From the NCBI RefSeq assembly GCF_913776855.1, contig NZ_CAJYQD010000034.1, positions 157,363-221,362 on the forward strand: DNA of 64,000 nucleotides. Reading direction: 5' to 3'. Positions 43,247-52,330 of the stretch are shown here, in pieces (position 1 is the first letter of the stretch; the number at the start of each line of letters is the position of its first letter). The stretch is from an uncultured Sphingomonas sp. GTDB taxonomy: Bacteria > Pseudomonadota > Alphaproteobacteria > Sphingomonadales > Sphingomonadaceae. The notes under the pieces were generated by a model that saw only the letters and a list, made by a program, of their open reading frames with translations, was not told the origin of the DNA and made no database searches. Both the position numbers and the translations under genes were made by a program.

Positions 43247-43881
43247 GCATAGGCTCCGCCGGCGGCGAGTGCGGCGCGGTACGCCGGGCGGGCATGGATG
43301 CGGTCGAGCCAGGCGATGATGTGCGGGCGCGAGCCGTCGAGGCCGGCACGGTTGCGCGCCGCCTCCAGCGGAAAGCTCATCATGATGTCGGCGGCAGTCA
43401 TCGTGTCGCCCGCGAACCAGTCGTGCCCGGCCAGATGCGATTCGACGTAATCCAGATGGACGTCGATCATCGGCTGCACCTTCTTCTGCGCAGCCTTGCC
43501 CAGGAGCGGCACGCGGCCCAGCACCAGCTTCACCAGCAGCGGCGGCATCAGCGAGCCTTCGGCATAGTGCAGGAAATGGCGGTAGTGCAGCGCATTGCGG
43601 CGATGCGCCGGGGTCCCCAGCCGGCCATCGGCCTTTTCGACCAGATATTCGACGATCGCCCCGGTTTCGGCGACGACCAGCGATCCGCCGGCGCTGCCCG
43701 CGTCGCTGTCCTCAATGACTGGCGACTTGCCCAGCGGGTGGATGCGGCGCAACTCGGGCGGGGCCAGCATCGTGGCCTTGTTCCGCTCATAGCGTTTCAC
43801 CGCATAGGGCAGTCCCAGTTCCTCCAGCAGCCACAACACACGCTGCGACCGGGAATTTTCAAGGTGATGGACGACGATCAT
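43237..43881 (-). CDS. glutathione S-transferase family protein
   Basis: A 214-residue protein with the thioredoxin-like N-terminal domain (VVHHLENSRSQRVLWLLEELGLPYAVKRYERN; Ser in the SRSQR turn is the probable glutathione-activating residue) and the cis-Pro loop GKSPVIED, followed by ETGAIVEYLVEK. The all-helical C-terminal domain includes HDWFAGDTMTAADIMMSFPLE. It would conjugate or isomerise small electrophiles with glutathione; substrate not known. The ATG is preceded by GGGGG four bases upstream. It follows recA on the same strand, after an inverted repeat. Confidence 0.9.
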   Translation of the reverse strand: MIVVHHLENSRSQRVLWLLEELGLPYAVKRYERNKATMLAPPELRRIHPLGKSPVIEDSDAGSAGGSLVVAETGAIVEYLVEKADGRLGTPAHRRNALHYRHFLHYAEGSLMPPLLVKLVLGRVPLLGKAAQKKVQPMIDVHLDYVESHLAGHDWFAGDTMTAADIMMSFPLEAARNRAGLDGSRPHIIAWLDRIHARPAYRAALAAGGAYAYA

Positions 43882-43911
43882 GGGACCCCCACATGCGGAG
43901 CGTTCGAATGG

Positions 43912-43939
43912 CAAAGTTCACAAAGTTCACACTCGCCAA
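43912..43939 (+). repeat. AAAGTTCAC tandem repeat, copy C
   Basis: AAAGTTCACAAAGTTCACAC followed by CTCGCC. Core identical to the copy at 19698. Here the wider homology of the other two copies is missing. Confidence 0.7.
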
Positions 43940-43963
43940 ACGATCCATCGCGACCGACGCAAA

Positions 43964-44007
43964 GGCGACCGGTCGTGACGAAAGCGGGCGGCAACCCACC
44001 GGTCGCC
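43964..44007 (-). terminator. possible recA terminator
   Basis: GGCGACCGGT and ACCGGTCGCC form a perfect ten-base inverted repeat separated by 24 bases, starting 11 bases after the recA stop on the minus strand and followed by TTTGCG. The long loop makes the assignment moderate. Confidence 0.4.
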
Positions 44008-44017
44008 GCCCCGATCG

Positions 44018-45112
44018 TTACATCTCGTCGTCGCCGTCCTCGGCATCGGGACCGGTCATCATTTCCTCGGCGACCTTTTCGGTCCGCTGCCGGATCGCAG
44101 CCTCCAGCTTGTCGCGCAGTTCGGGATGTTCGGTCAGGAAATTCTTGGCGTTTTCCCGCCCCTGCCCGATCCGCACGCTGTCATAGCTGAACCATGCGCC
44201 CGACTTCTCGACCAGCCCGGCCTTGACGCCCAGGTCGAGGATCTCGCCGATCTTCGAAATACCCTGCCCGTACATGATATCGAATTCGACCTGCTTGAAC
44301 GGCGGCGCGACCTTGTTCTTCACCACCTTTACGCGGGTGGTGTTGCCGATGATCTCGTCCCGGTCCTTGATCTGGCCGGTGCGGCGGATGTCGAGCCGGA
44401 CCGACGCGTAGAATTTCAATGCGTTGCCGCCGGTCGTGGTTTCCGGGTTACCGTACATCACGCCGATCTTCATGCGCAGCTGGTTGATGAAGATCACCAT
44501 GCAGCGCGAGCGGCTGATCGAACCGGTCAGCTTGCGCAAGCTCTGCGACATCAGACGTGCCTGCAGGCCGACATGGCTGTCGCCCATCTCGCCCTCGATT
44601 TCGGCACGCGGAACCAGCGCGGCGACCGAATCGACCACCAGCACGTCGATCGCGTTCGACCGCACCAACGTATCGGTAATCTCTAGCGCCTGTTCGCCGG
44701 TATCGGGCTGCGACACGATCAGTTCGTCAATGTTGACGCCCAGCTTCTTCGCATAGACCGGATCGAGCGCGTGTTCGGCGTCGACAAAGGCCACGGTACC
44801 GCCGCCCTTCTGCGCTTCCGCCAGCACATGCAGCGCGAGCGTCGTCTTGCCCGAGCTTTCCGGCCCGTACACTTCGATCACGCGCCCGCGCGGCAGGCCA
44901 CCGACGCCAAGGGCGATGTCGAGACCCAGCGAGCCGGTCGAGATCGCCTCGACCTGCATCGCTTCCTTCTGGCCCAGCTTCATCGCCGAACCCTTGCCGA
45001 ATGCCCGGTCGATCTGCGCCAGCGCGGCGTCGAGCGCCTTTTGCCGTTCGCCCGCCGCCTTGTCGTTCGCTGCCGCCATCTTGCTATCGACCGCCTTCAG
45101 ATTTGCCGCCAT
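44018..45112 (-). CDS. recA: recombinase RecA
   Basis: A 364-residue DNA-dependent ATPase for homologous recombination and SOS activation. Walker A is GPESSGKT (residues 83-90); [18 protein letters not shown] is Walker B and the start of the L1 region; [38 protein letters not shown] holds L1/L2 and the Gln switch. The acidic tail ([12 protein letters not shown]) is typical. A partial SOS box lies about 70 bases upstream. Monocistronic in appearance, with a GST gene following. Confidence 0.98.
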   Translation of the reverse strand: MAANLKAVDSKMAAANDKAAGERQKALDAALAQIDRAFGKGSAMKLGQKEAMQVEAISTGSLGLDIALGVGGLPRGRVIEVYGPESSGKTTLALHVLAEAQKGGGTVAFVDAEHALDPVYAKKLGVNIDELIVSQPDTGEQALEITDTLVRSNAIDVLVVDSVAALVPRAEIEGEMGDSHVGLQARLMSQSLRKLTGSISRSRCMVIFINQLRMKIGVMYGNPETTTGGNALKFYASVRLDIRRTGQIKDRDEIIGNTTRVKVVKNKVAPPFKQVEFDIMYGQGISKIGEILDLGVKAGLVEKSGAWFSYDSVRIGQGRENAKNFLTEHPELRDKLEAAIRQRTEKVAEEMMTGPDAEDGDDEM

Positions 45113-45179
45113 GTCCAGCCTTTCGCGTAGAGCAACCGCGCCGAGGGTTCAACGCGCCTTGTTGGATTTGCATGTATTC

Positions 45180-45194
45180 GTTTTGTTCCCGTTC
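45180..45194 (-). promoter_or_regulatory. candidate SOS (LexA) box of recA
   Basis: On the minus strand GAACGGGAACAAAAC reads GAAC-N7-AAAC, one base off the alphaproteobacterial LexA box GAAC-N7-GAAC. It lies 68 bases before the recA start, a normal operator position. Confidence 0.45.
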
Positions 45195-45217
45195 CGCAAG
45201 GGCCCTGGAACGTCGGT

Positions 45218-45805
45218 TCACAGCGGCTTGCCGTTCTTGTCCAGCAGTTCCATGCGATAGGAACAGCCGTAGAGCGTCTTGCCCGGCAGGGTGGTGACAT
45301 TGCTGATCGACCGGGCGATGGTAACATGGGAGCCGAACGGATCGTCGGCGGTCGCGGGCACCGTTTTGTCGACGACCACCTTCTGCCCGAGGAACTTGCG
45401 GAAACCACCTGCCGGCATGGCAATGCCGAGGTCCCGGTACATCGCATCGGCATCCAGCGCGTTCGCAATCCCCTCCCCCTTCGCCACCACGGCCGGATCG
45501 GCCACGTCGAGGATCGCGACGATCCCCGAGGATGAAAAGGCGATGCGCCGGGTCGACCAGCTGCCGATCCTGATCGGCGAGGGCAGTTCATATTCATCAA
45601 GCATCGGATTGCCGCTGTCGACCTTGCGCCAGCCGCGCTTGCGGGCAATCTGTTCCTCGCCCGTGATCGCGAAGGCGAAACCGTTATAGGACGGCACGTC
45701 CAGCCTGCATTGCAGCGCATCGACCTCGCTGATCGTCGTCGGGTCGAAATCGTCCTCGGCCGGGGCGGCGAGCGCGATCAGGGCGGCAGATAGCTGGGCG
45801 ATCAT
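45218..45805 (-). CDS. exported protein of unknown function
   Basis: A 195-residue protein with a short signal peptide (MIAQLSAALIALAAPA). The mature sequence has alternating strands (PSYNGFAFAITGEEQIARKRGWRKVD, WSTRRIAFSSSGIVAILDVADP, FGSHVTIARSISNVTTLPGKTLYGCSYRMEL) and two Cys (ALQCRLD, YGCSYR) that could form a disulfide. I do not recognise it. It sits upstream of recA on the same strand but is separated by the recA promoter region; the next minus-strand gene upstream of it also encodes an exported protein. Confidence 0.65.
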   Translation of the reverse strand: MIAQLSAALIALAAPAEDDFDPTTISEVDALQCRLDVPSYNGFAFAITGEEQIARKRGWRKVDSGNPMLDEYELPSPIRIGSWSTRRIAFSSSGIVAILDVADPAVVAKGEGIANALDADAMYRDLGIAMPAGGFRKFLGQKVVVDKTVPATADDPFGSHVTIARSISNVTTLPGKTLYGCSYRMELLDKNGKPL

Positions 45806-45854
45806 TCCGGTATCGTAACGTACAGCCTGAGATCAGGGCAATGGCGTCGGGTGG

Positions 45855-47006
45855 TCAACTGCTGGTGCCGGTCGCCTCCGCAACGCGACGCTTCTGCGCT
45901 GCCGTCATCGCCTCGGTTTCGGTCAGGTCGACGATGTGGGTAGTGGCCCGGCCAGCGCGCTGCGCAATCCGCGAACCGGTCACGAAGTCGAAGGCCGACC
46001 GGATCGTGAAACGGTCAATGCGATAGATGCCGGGATGCCCCGCCGGAACCTCCAGCGGAATATATCGGCGTTCGCGGACCTGTTGCAGCACGGCGCGTTC
46101 CCACTGCCCCAGTCCGGACGTGGTCAATATTTCGGCATCCGAAGTTCGCCCGTCTGGCCGGATCCAGTATCCCACATCGGCCAGTCGGATATCGCCGGTC
46201 GCGGCCCCGTTCGACATCATGCCGGCGGGGGCCTGAACGTCCTCCACCGGTCGTGACGACAATAGCGTCGGACGGGCGACCGCCGACTGGCGGAGCCGTG
46301 CGGCCAGCGCATCGATCGCACCGCCATCCCCCTTGCGCAGGGCGATGCGCGCCAGGAATATCGCGTGCAGGTCGTTCATCGTGCGATTCGCCGGGCCGGC
46401 AATGGCAATGGCGTCATCCATCAGCCGCATCGCGCGCTTCTGGTTGCCCAATCCCATTTCCAGCCACGCCAGGCGGAACGTGGCCCCCGCCGCGAGGTCT
46501 GTCTTTCCGCTGTCGAGCGCGAGGCGCTGTACCTTGGTGAGGGTACCGGTTGCCGAGGAAATGTTGCCGTTTTCGAGCAGATCGCGGGCCAGAGTCATTT
46601 CCTCCTGCAAGGTCGCCGGATTGGATGGACCCAGATATTTGCGCAGGACCTGAACATTGCCGCGCGACGCATACATCCACTCGCGCGGATATCCGTCATG
46701 CTCGGCCACGGTGGCAAGCGTCGCATATAGGCTGGAGACCGGTCCGGGCAGGTCCGCGGCATGGCGGCGGTTACGCGCGATCGACCGGAGCAACACATGC
46801 CGGGCCTTCGCATAGCGCCCGGCCGAAAATTGCTCGACCGACGCCTGGAGCGAGGCTTCGACATCCTCCGCCGGCGGGCATTTGCGCGCCAGGCAGGCGG
46901 CCAGCGCGTCCGTTGCGCGGTGGCCGACGACCACGATCTCTTCGGGCGGGGCGGCGGGTGGCGGGGCGGTCACCTGTGCGACCGCAAGCAGGATCGTGGG
47001 CAGCAT
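45855..47006 (-). CDS. exported TPR-like protein with TonB-C-like end
   Basis: A 383-residue protein. A short signal peptide (MLPTILLAVAQVTA) is followed by EEIVVVGHR, then about 200 residues of helical repeats (VEQFSAGRYAKARHVLLRSIARN, LAAGATFRLAWLEMGLGNQKRAMRLMDDAIAIA). The C-terminal part (LADVGYWIRPDGRTSDAEILTTSGLGQWERAVLQQVRERRYIPLE) looks like a TonB C-terminal fold, normally found at the end of TonB energy transducers, but no membrane anchor or Pro-rich spacer is present. The EIVVVGHR segment mimics TonB boxes of sphingomonad receptors. Function is unknown. Confidence 0.65.
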   Translation of the reverse strand: MLPTILLAVAQVTAPPPAAPPEEIVVVGHRATDALAACLARKCPPAEDVEASLQASVEQFSAGRYAKARHVLLRSIARNRRHAADLPGPVSSLYATLATVAEHDGYPREWMYASRGNVQVLRKYLGPSNPATLQEEMTLARDLLENGNISSATGTLTKVQRLALDSGKTDLAAGATFRLAWLEMGLGNQKRAMRLMDDAIAIAGPANRTMNDLHAIFLARIALRKGDGGAIDALAARLRQSAVARPTLLSSRPVEDVQAPAGMMSNGAATGDIRLADVGYWIRPDGRTSDAEILTTSGLGQWERAVLQQVRERRYIPLEVPAGHPGIYRIDRFTIRSAFDFVTGSRIAQRAGRATTHIVDLTETEAMTAAQKRRVAEATGTSS

Positions 47007-47068
47007 GGATCATGCTCGCCCGAACGACCTGCCCTGTCAATCAATCCCGTGCCGGATCGGCCGAGAGG

Positions 47069-47422
47069 TCAGCCGAGATCGTTCAACGCCTTTTCGACGG
47101 CATCCATAGTGAACGGTTTCGACAGGACCGGGCGGTCGCGGTGCGCGGGTTCGATGGTATCGCCCGATCCGCCGGTCGCCAGCACGAACGGGATGCCCGC
47201 CGCCGCCAGCTTGTCCGCGACCGGCCAGCTTTTTTCCCCGCCGCGCAGATGGACGTCGAGGATCGCGCCGTCGACGCCGCCCTTGTCGATCGCCGCAACG
47301 GCGGACGCCACGCTGTCGGCGGTGCCGGCGACGGTGCGGCCGAGCATGTCGAGAAAATCCTCGAGCATCATGGCGATCAGGGGTTCGTCCTCAACCAGGA
47401 GGATACGCGCAGGTGACGTCAT
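47069..47422 (-). CDS. single-domain response regulator
   Basis: A 117-residue receiver domain with no output domain. Acidic pocket: EDE at residues 11-13; phospho-acceptor Asp in AILDVHLRG at about residue 56; the Thr/Ser site in FVLATGGSG; and the invariant Lys in LSKPF. It is divergent in detail from CheY and closest in style to alphaproteobacterial stand-alone receivers. It lies downstream of cckA, 56 bases away on the same strand, so it may be co-expressed. Whether it takes part in the CckA relay is not shown by the sequence. Confidence 0.88.
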   Translation of the reverse strand: MTSPARILLVEDEPLIAMMLEDFLDMLGRTVAGTADSVASAVAAIDKGGVDGAILDVHLRGGEKSWPVADKLAAAGIPFVLATGGSGDTIEPAHRDRPVLSKPFTMDAVEKALNDLG

Positions 47423-47478
47423 AACGGCCGGTCCTTAGCGGTCAAAGCAGGAACACCGCAACCCAATTCGCAGGCTGT

Positions 47479-49866
47479 TCAGGACTTTGCCAGCGCATCG
47501 CGCGCGGCGGTCGCCAATTGTTGCACCGAAAACGGCTTTGGCAGGAACGATACTTGATCCAGATCAATCGAACGGCGCAATTGTTCCTCGGCATAGCCCG
47601 ACATGAACAGGATCGGCAGCGTCGGATAGACTTTGCGGACATGGCCGACCATCGTCGGGCCGTCCATCGTCGGCATGACCACGTCGGAAATCAGCAGATC
47701 GATATGCGGCCGGCCGGCCAGCAGCTCCAGCGCGGCCTCGCCATGTTCGGCGGTCATCACCGTATAGCCCTGTCGCGTCAGCGCACGTTCGGCGATGGCG
47801 CGGACCATATCCTCGTCCTCCACCAGAAGAATCGTACCCGATCCCCATGCCGGCTCGGCCGGTTCGCTCTTCAGCTTCGGATTGGTGCCAAGGCGCGGCG
47901 CTTCGGCGGCGGCGGCATGGACCGGCAGATGAATGACGAAGGTCGAGCCCTGCCCGGCGCGCGATTCGGCAAAGATATAGCCGCCCGACTGCTTGATGAT
48001 GCCATAGACGGTCGACAGGCCGAGTCCGGTGCCCTTGCCCACTTCCTTGGTCGTGAAGAAGGGTTCGAAGATCTTGGGCAGCACGTCGGCGGGAATGCCG
48101 GTGCCGGTGTCGGATACCTTCAGCGTCACATAGTCGCCGACCGGCAGCACGTCGTCGTCCATCGCGCGCACCTCCTGCGCGCTGGTCGCCAGCGTCTCGA
48201 TGGTCAGCACGTTGCGGTTGCCGCCCTGCGCCAGCATCGCGTCGCGGGCATTGACCGCGAGGTTGACGACGACCTGTTCGAGCTGCCCTGGATCGGCGCG
48301 GACCGAACCCAGCCCCCGGCCGTGGTTGACGACCAGTTGCACCGTTTCGCCGAGCAGGCGCTTCAGCAGGTTCGACACCTCCGAAATGACGTCGGGCAGC
48401 TGCAGCACCTGCGGGCGCAGCGTCTGCTGCCGCGAGAAGGCGAGCAGTTGGCGCGTCAGGCTGGCGGCACGGTTCGAATTGGCGCGGATTTGCTGGATGT
48501 CGTCATAGTCGCTGTCGCCGGGGGAATGGCGCATCAGCATCAGGTCGCAATGGCCGATGATCGCGGTCAGGATGTTGTTGAAATCATGCGCGACGCCGCC
48601 CGCGAGCTGGCCGACCGCCTGCATCTTGGTCGCCTGCGCCACCTGCCGCTTCAGCTTGCCCTCCTCCCCCGTATCGCGCAGCGACAGGACGACGGCAGCC
48701 TCGCCCAGGCCCCGCGCGCCGGCGATCGACAGCGCGATCGGTTCGTCGGCACGGTCGTTCAGCCGCACCGCCATGTCGGCGCTGTGCTGCGCCCCGCCGG
48801 CAAAGCGACGGACCGCATCGGCCAACGCCGCCTTGTCCTCGCGCACCACCAGGTCGCCGGGATAGAGCGGCGGGGCGACGGGATTGACGCCGGTCGCGCG
48901 GACGAAGGCATCGTTCATGTGAAGGAAGCGCCCGTCGCGATCGACCAGCGCCATGCCGACCGGCAGCAGCGAGACGAGCGCGCGGACCTGCGCCGCCGAT
49001 CCAGGTGCTGCGATCGGCATCAGGCCGACCGGCGCCTCTTCCTCATCCAGCATCGCGACCAGCATTGGCCCGGCGGGATCGTCGACGAACGGCACCTGCA
49101 CGATGCGCAAGGGGTCGCCGCCCAGCCCTTCGCGTTCGAAGCGGACCCGGCCGCGATTGTCGGTGACGAGGAAGCGGGCGAAGTCGCGCCCCTCGATCGC
49201 GGCGTCCTCGTTACCCACGGCACGCGCACGGAAGACGCGGTTGGCGGCGCGGATACGGCCATCGGCGCTGAGCAGCGCGACCATGACGCCCGCCGTGCCC
49301 AGCCGCTCGCCCGCGTCGCCCGCGATCATGGCGCGCATCGTCACCGCCTCGGCGATCGCCTGTCCCCCTTCGAAGCGCCAGACGAGCATCGATTCGCCGG
49401 CACGGGCCAGTGTCGCCACGACGGGGGCGTCACCCTGTCGCACGGTCACCTTCGCCTCGCCATCGCGCCATGCGGCCCGCGCGGCTCCCGACAGCGCGCT
49501 GGCATCGACGCCCTCGCCCAATACGCCCGGCGGGGTGGGATAGCCGCCAAACAGCGCGGCATAGCGGTCGTTGGCACATACCAGCCGCCCCGCGCGATCG
49601 GTCACCGCCACCGCGTGCGGACTGACCGAGGCAAGGGTCTGCGCCAGCGACCAGTCGACCACCGGCTCCGCCACCTCGGCACCGCCGGTCCAGTGGCGAA
49701 GGCCGAGCGCCACGCCCGCCAGCACGATCGCCGCCGCGACGAATCCGATCGCGACGGGAAGGCTGCCGATCGTCCACAGGATCAGCGCCGCCGCGATACC
49801 CCCCGCCACCAGCGCGATGGCAAGCGGCAGGATCGATGTGGAGGCGGATGGGGATTTCGACAGCAT
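47479..49866 (-). CDS. cckA: cell-cycle hybrid histidine kinase CckA
   Basis: A 795-residue membrane kinase. Two membrane helices (about 12-32 and 38-59) precede PAS-like domains (residues about 80-380, including FLHMNDAFVRATGVNP), then the dimerisation/phosphoacceptor domain VGQLAGGVAHDFNNILTAIIGHCDLML, an ATPase domain with N box [47 protein letters not shown], and a C-terminal receiver with LLISDVVMPTMDGPTM and SFLPKPFSVQQL. CckA controls the master regulator CtrA through ChpT. The receiver tail (EEQLRRSIDLDQVSFL) is characteristic of CckA. Its partners CtrA and ChpT are not in the window. Confidence 0.95.
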   Translation of the reverse strand: MLSKSPSASTSILPLAIALVAGGIAAALILWTIGSLPVAIGFVAAAIVLAGVALGLRHWTGGAEVAEPVVDWSLAQTLASVSPHAVAVTDRAGRLVCANDRYAALFGGYPTPPGVLGEGVDASALSGAARAAWRDGEAKVTVRQGDAPVVATLARAGESMLVWRFEGGQAIAEAVTMRAMIAGDAGERLGTAGVMVALLSADGRIRAANRVFRARAVGNEDAAIEGRDFARFLVTDNRGRVRFEREGLGGDPLRIVQVPFVDDPAGPMLVAMLDEEEAPVGLMPIAAPGSAAQVRALVSLLPVGMALVDRDGRFLHMNDAFVRATGVNPVAPPLYPGDLVVREDKAALADAVRRFAGGAQHSADMAVRLNDRADEPIALSIAGARGLGEAAVVLSLRDTGEEGKLKRQVAQATKMQAVGQLAGGVAHDFNNILTAIIGHCDLMLMRHSPGDSDYDDIQQIRANSNRAASLTRQLLAFSRQQTLRPQVLQLPDVISEVSNLLKRLLGETVQLVVNHGRGLGSVRADPGQLEQVVVNLAVNARDAMLAQGGNRNVLTIETLATSAQEVRAMDDDVLPVGDYVTLKVSDTGTGIPADVLPKIFEPFFTTKEVGKGTGLGLSTVYGIIKQSGGYIFAESRAGQGSTFVIHLPVHAAAAEAPRLGTNPKLKSEPAEPAWGSGTILLVEDEDMVRAIAERALTRQGYTVMTAEHGEAALELLAGRPHIDLLISDVVMPTMDGPTMVGHVRKVYPTLPILFMSGYAEEQLRRSIDLDQVSFLPKPFSVQQLATAARDALAKS

Positions 49867-49976
49867 GACAAGGCTGTTGGGGTGGTTCGGGGGGCGGCGT
49901 CAAGCGGGGTGTCGGCCGATCGGGCGCGGGGGTGCGATCGGACGGGGTCTGGCGGGGTGTGGTGCCTGTGGCAAGG

Positions 49977-50062
49977 CGTACCCCCGCGGAGGCGGGGGTC
50001 CAGGGCCCGGATAGCCAACGTCAGTCTACCTGGCTCTGGACCCCCGCCTGCGCGGGGGTACG
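49977..50062. repeat. REP-pair intergenic palindrome
   Basis: GTACCCCCGCGGAGGCGGGG and CCCCGCCTGCGCGGGGGTAC enclose a spacer with matching TCCAGGG / CTCTGGA ends. It lies in the 309-base gap between cckA and the M13 peptidase gene, which holds no gene of its own. Confidence 0.85.
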
Positions 50063-50095
50063 GCTTTGGTTTGGGGCGGTTCCCCTACCTCATAC

Positions 50096-50151
50096 CGTAC
50101 CCCAGCGGAGGCCGGCCCCCAACTGGGCCCCGGCCTTCGCCGGGGCACGAT
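50096..50151. repeat. short REP pair
   Basis: CGTACCCCAGCGGAGGCCGG and CCGGCCTTCGCCGGGGCACG, 15 bases apart. Closely related to the larger element at 60099, which has the same right-hand half. Confidence 0.8.
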
Positions 50152-50175
50152 ATGGAAGGAGAAGCCGAAACGCCC

Positions 50176-52239
50176 TTACCAGATACGGACGCGCTTGTCG
50201 GCTGGCAGGAACAGATACTCGCCCATCGCCGGCTTGTAGCCCTGATACCACGGATCGAGGTTGCGGACGACCCACGCGCGCTGTTCGGACGGGCTGTGCG
50301 GGTCGGTCAGCAGCCGCTGGCGCAGGTTCGCCTCGCGGTAGCTGCGCCGCCACACCTGCGCCCAGCCGAGGTAGAAGCGCTGTTCGGGGCCGAAGCCGTC
50401 GATCACCTTCTGATCGTTCGGATAGGCATGGGTGTACGCGTCCCACGCGGCGGTCAGGCCGGCCAGGTCGGCGATGTTCTCGCCCAGCGTCAGTTCGCCC
50501 TTCACGTGCAGGCCGGGCAGCGGCTCGTACGCGTCATATTGCTTGACCAGCGCGGCGGTGCGTTCCTCGAAGCGCTTCACGTCCTCGGACGTCCACCAAT
50601 CGGTGAGGCTGCCGTTGACATCGTACTTGCGGCCCTGATCGTCGAAATGGTGGCTGATCTCGTGTCCGATCACCGCGCCGATCGCGCCGTAATTGACCGC
50701 CGGATCGGCATTCGGGTCGAAGAAGGGCGGCTGCAGGATCGCGGCGGGGAACACGATCTCGTTCATCACCGGGTTCGCATAGGCGTTCACGGTCATGGGG
50801 GTCATGAACCATTCCCACTTCTGGATCGGCTTGCCCAGATGCTGCACGTTGTAGCGCTGCTGCCACTGGTTCGCGCGGACCATGTTGCCGTACGCATCGC
50901 CCGGCGTGATCGTCAGGTCGCTCATGTCGCGCCACTGGTCCGGGTAGCCGATCTTGGGCGTGAATGCGGCGAGCTTGGCGCGTGCCTTCGCCTTGGTTTC
51001 CGGTGCCATCCAGTCGAGATTGTCGATCCGGCGGCCCATCGCCTGCGTTACGTTACGGACCAGTTCGTCCGCCGCCGCCTTGGTCGCGGGCGGGAAATAT
51101 TTGGCGACATAGGCCTTGCTGACGTCGTCGGCGACCGCATCGGCGGTGAAGTCGACCGCGCGCTTCCAGCGTTCCTCCTGCTGCGGCGTGCCCGACAGGA
51201 CCGTGCCAAAGAAGGCGAAGCTCTCCTGGTCGAATTTCTGCGGCAGGACGCTGGCGAAGCTGTCGAGCGAGCGGACCAGCATCTGGTCCTTCAGCACGCC
51301 GAGCGGCGCGGCGCCGATGACCTTCGCCATGCCGGTGAACGCAGTCGGCTGGGCGACGATCACGTCGGTGGTGTTGGCGCCCAGACCCCGGAAATAGGTG
51401 GCGAAGTCGAAGCCCGGCGCACGGCGCTGCAGCTCGGCGACGGTCATCTTGTTATAGGTCTTGTTCGCATCGCGGCTTTCGATCCGCGTCCAGTGCGCCT
51501 TCGCGATCTGGGTTTCGAACGCGACGATCGCGGCGGCGCGCGCGGCGGCATTGGGTTCGCCCGCCAGCGTCAGCATCTTGGCGAGGTGCGCCTCATAGGC
51601 CTTGCGCTGTTCGACCAGCTTGGCGTCGGTCGACAGATAATAGTCGCGGTCGGGCATCCCCAGACCGCCCTGCGCGGTTTGTAGCGCATAGACGGTCGGC
51701 TGCTTGTCGTCCGGACCGACATAGGCACCGAACGGCGCACCGACGCCCGCCTGCGACGCCTTGGCCGCGAGCGCGGCATAGCCGGCCTTCGACGACAGGC
51801 CCTTGATCTCGTTCAGCCAGGGCTGGATCGGGGCAAGGCCCTTCGCCTCGATCGCCGCCTGGTCGAGATAGGTCGCATAGGCGGTGCCGATCTTCGAATT
51901 GGGATCGCCCTTCGCCGCGTCGAGCAGTTCGCGGGTGCGCGTCTTCGACAGGTCGTCCAGCGCGGTGAACATGCCGTAGTTCGACTTGTCGGCCGGGATC
52001 GGGGTGATGCGTTCCCAGTTGCCGTTGGCATATTTGTAGAAATTGTCGCCCGGCTTCACGCTGCGGTCCATGCCGGCCACGTCGAAGCCGAAATCGCCGA
52101 TCTCGGGCTTGGGTGCCGCTGCTTCGGGCGCAGGCGCCGGCGTGGTCGCGGCGGTTTCGACCGGGCCGGTCGGCGCGGTGGTGCAAGCCGACAGGGCCGA
52201 CGCCGCAAGCAGGGTGGTGAGGACGAAACTACGCCGCAT
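50176..52239 (-). CDS. M13 family zinc metallopeptidase (neprilysin-like), lipoprotein
   Basis: A 687-residue periplasmic peptidase. A lipoprotein signal (LAASALSAC, Cys19) is followed by an Ala/Pro/Thr-rich linker and the M13 fold. The zinc site is HEISH at about residues 526-530 (GAVIGHEISHHFDDQG), with the third ligand Glu587 in ELTLGENIADLAG. VNAYANPVMNEIVFPAAILQPPFF is the substrate-binding NAxY-type segment. M13 peptidases cleave short peptides. The ATG has GAGG eight bases upstream. Monocistronic by appearance. Confidence 0.95.
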   Translation of the reverse strand: MRRSFVLTTLLAASALSACTTAPTGPVETAATTPAPAPEAAAPKPEIGDFGFDVAGMDRSVKPGDNFYKYANGNWERITPIPADKSNYGMFTALDDLSKTRTRELLDAAKGDPNSKIGTAYATYLDQAAIEAKGLAPIQPWLNEIKGLSSKAGYAALAAKASQAGVGAPFGAYVGPDDKQPTVYALQTAQGGLGMPDRDYYLSTDAKLVEQRKAYEAHLAKMLTLAGEPNAAARAAAIVAFETQIAKAHWTRIESRDANKTYNKMTVAELQRRAPGFDFATYFRGLGANTTDVIVAQPTAFTGMAKVIGAAPLGVLKDQMLVRSLDSFASVLPQKFDQESFAFFGTVLSGTPQQEERWKRAVDFTADAVADDVSKAYVAKYFPPATKAAADELVRNVTQAMGRRIDNLDWMAPETKAKARAKLAAFTPKIGYPDQWRDMSDLTITPGDAYGNMVRANQWQQRYNVQHLGKPIQKWEWFMTPMTVNAYANPVMNEIVFPAAILQPPFFDPNADPAVNYGAIGAVIGHEISHHFDDQGRKYDVNGSLTDWWTSEDVKRFEERTAALVKQYDAYEPLPGLHVKGELTLGENIADLAGLTAAWDAYTHAYPNDQKVIDGFGPEQRFYLGWAQVWRRSYREANLRQRLLTDPHSPSEQRAWVVRNLDPWYQGYKPAMGEYLFLPADKRVRIW

Positions 52240-52330
52240 CGAATAAGCCTCTTCGTATCGGGTGATACCGCAATGCTGCACCCCGGCTTATCGATCGTCA
52301 ATATCTGGTTTGCCGTACCCCCACCCTACC

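Noticed and set aside
47518..51684. A plus-strand open frame of about 1388 codons antisense to cckA and the M13 peptidase gene
   Set aside because: Its sequence is dominated by Arg, Ala, His, Gln and Asp runs, the usual mirror frame of GC-rich coding DNA. The minus-strand genes are certain families, so it is not a gene.
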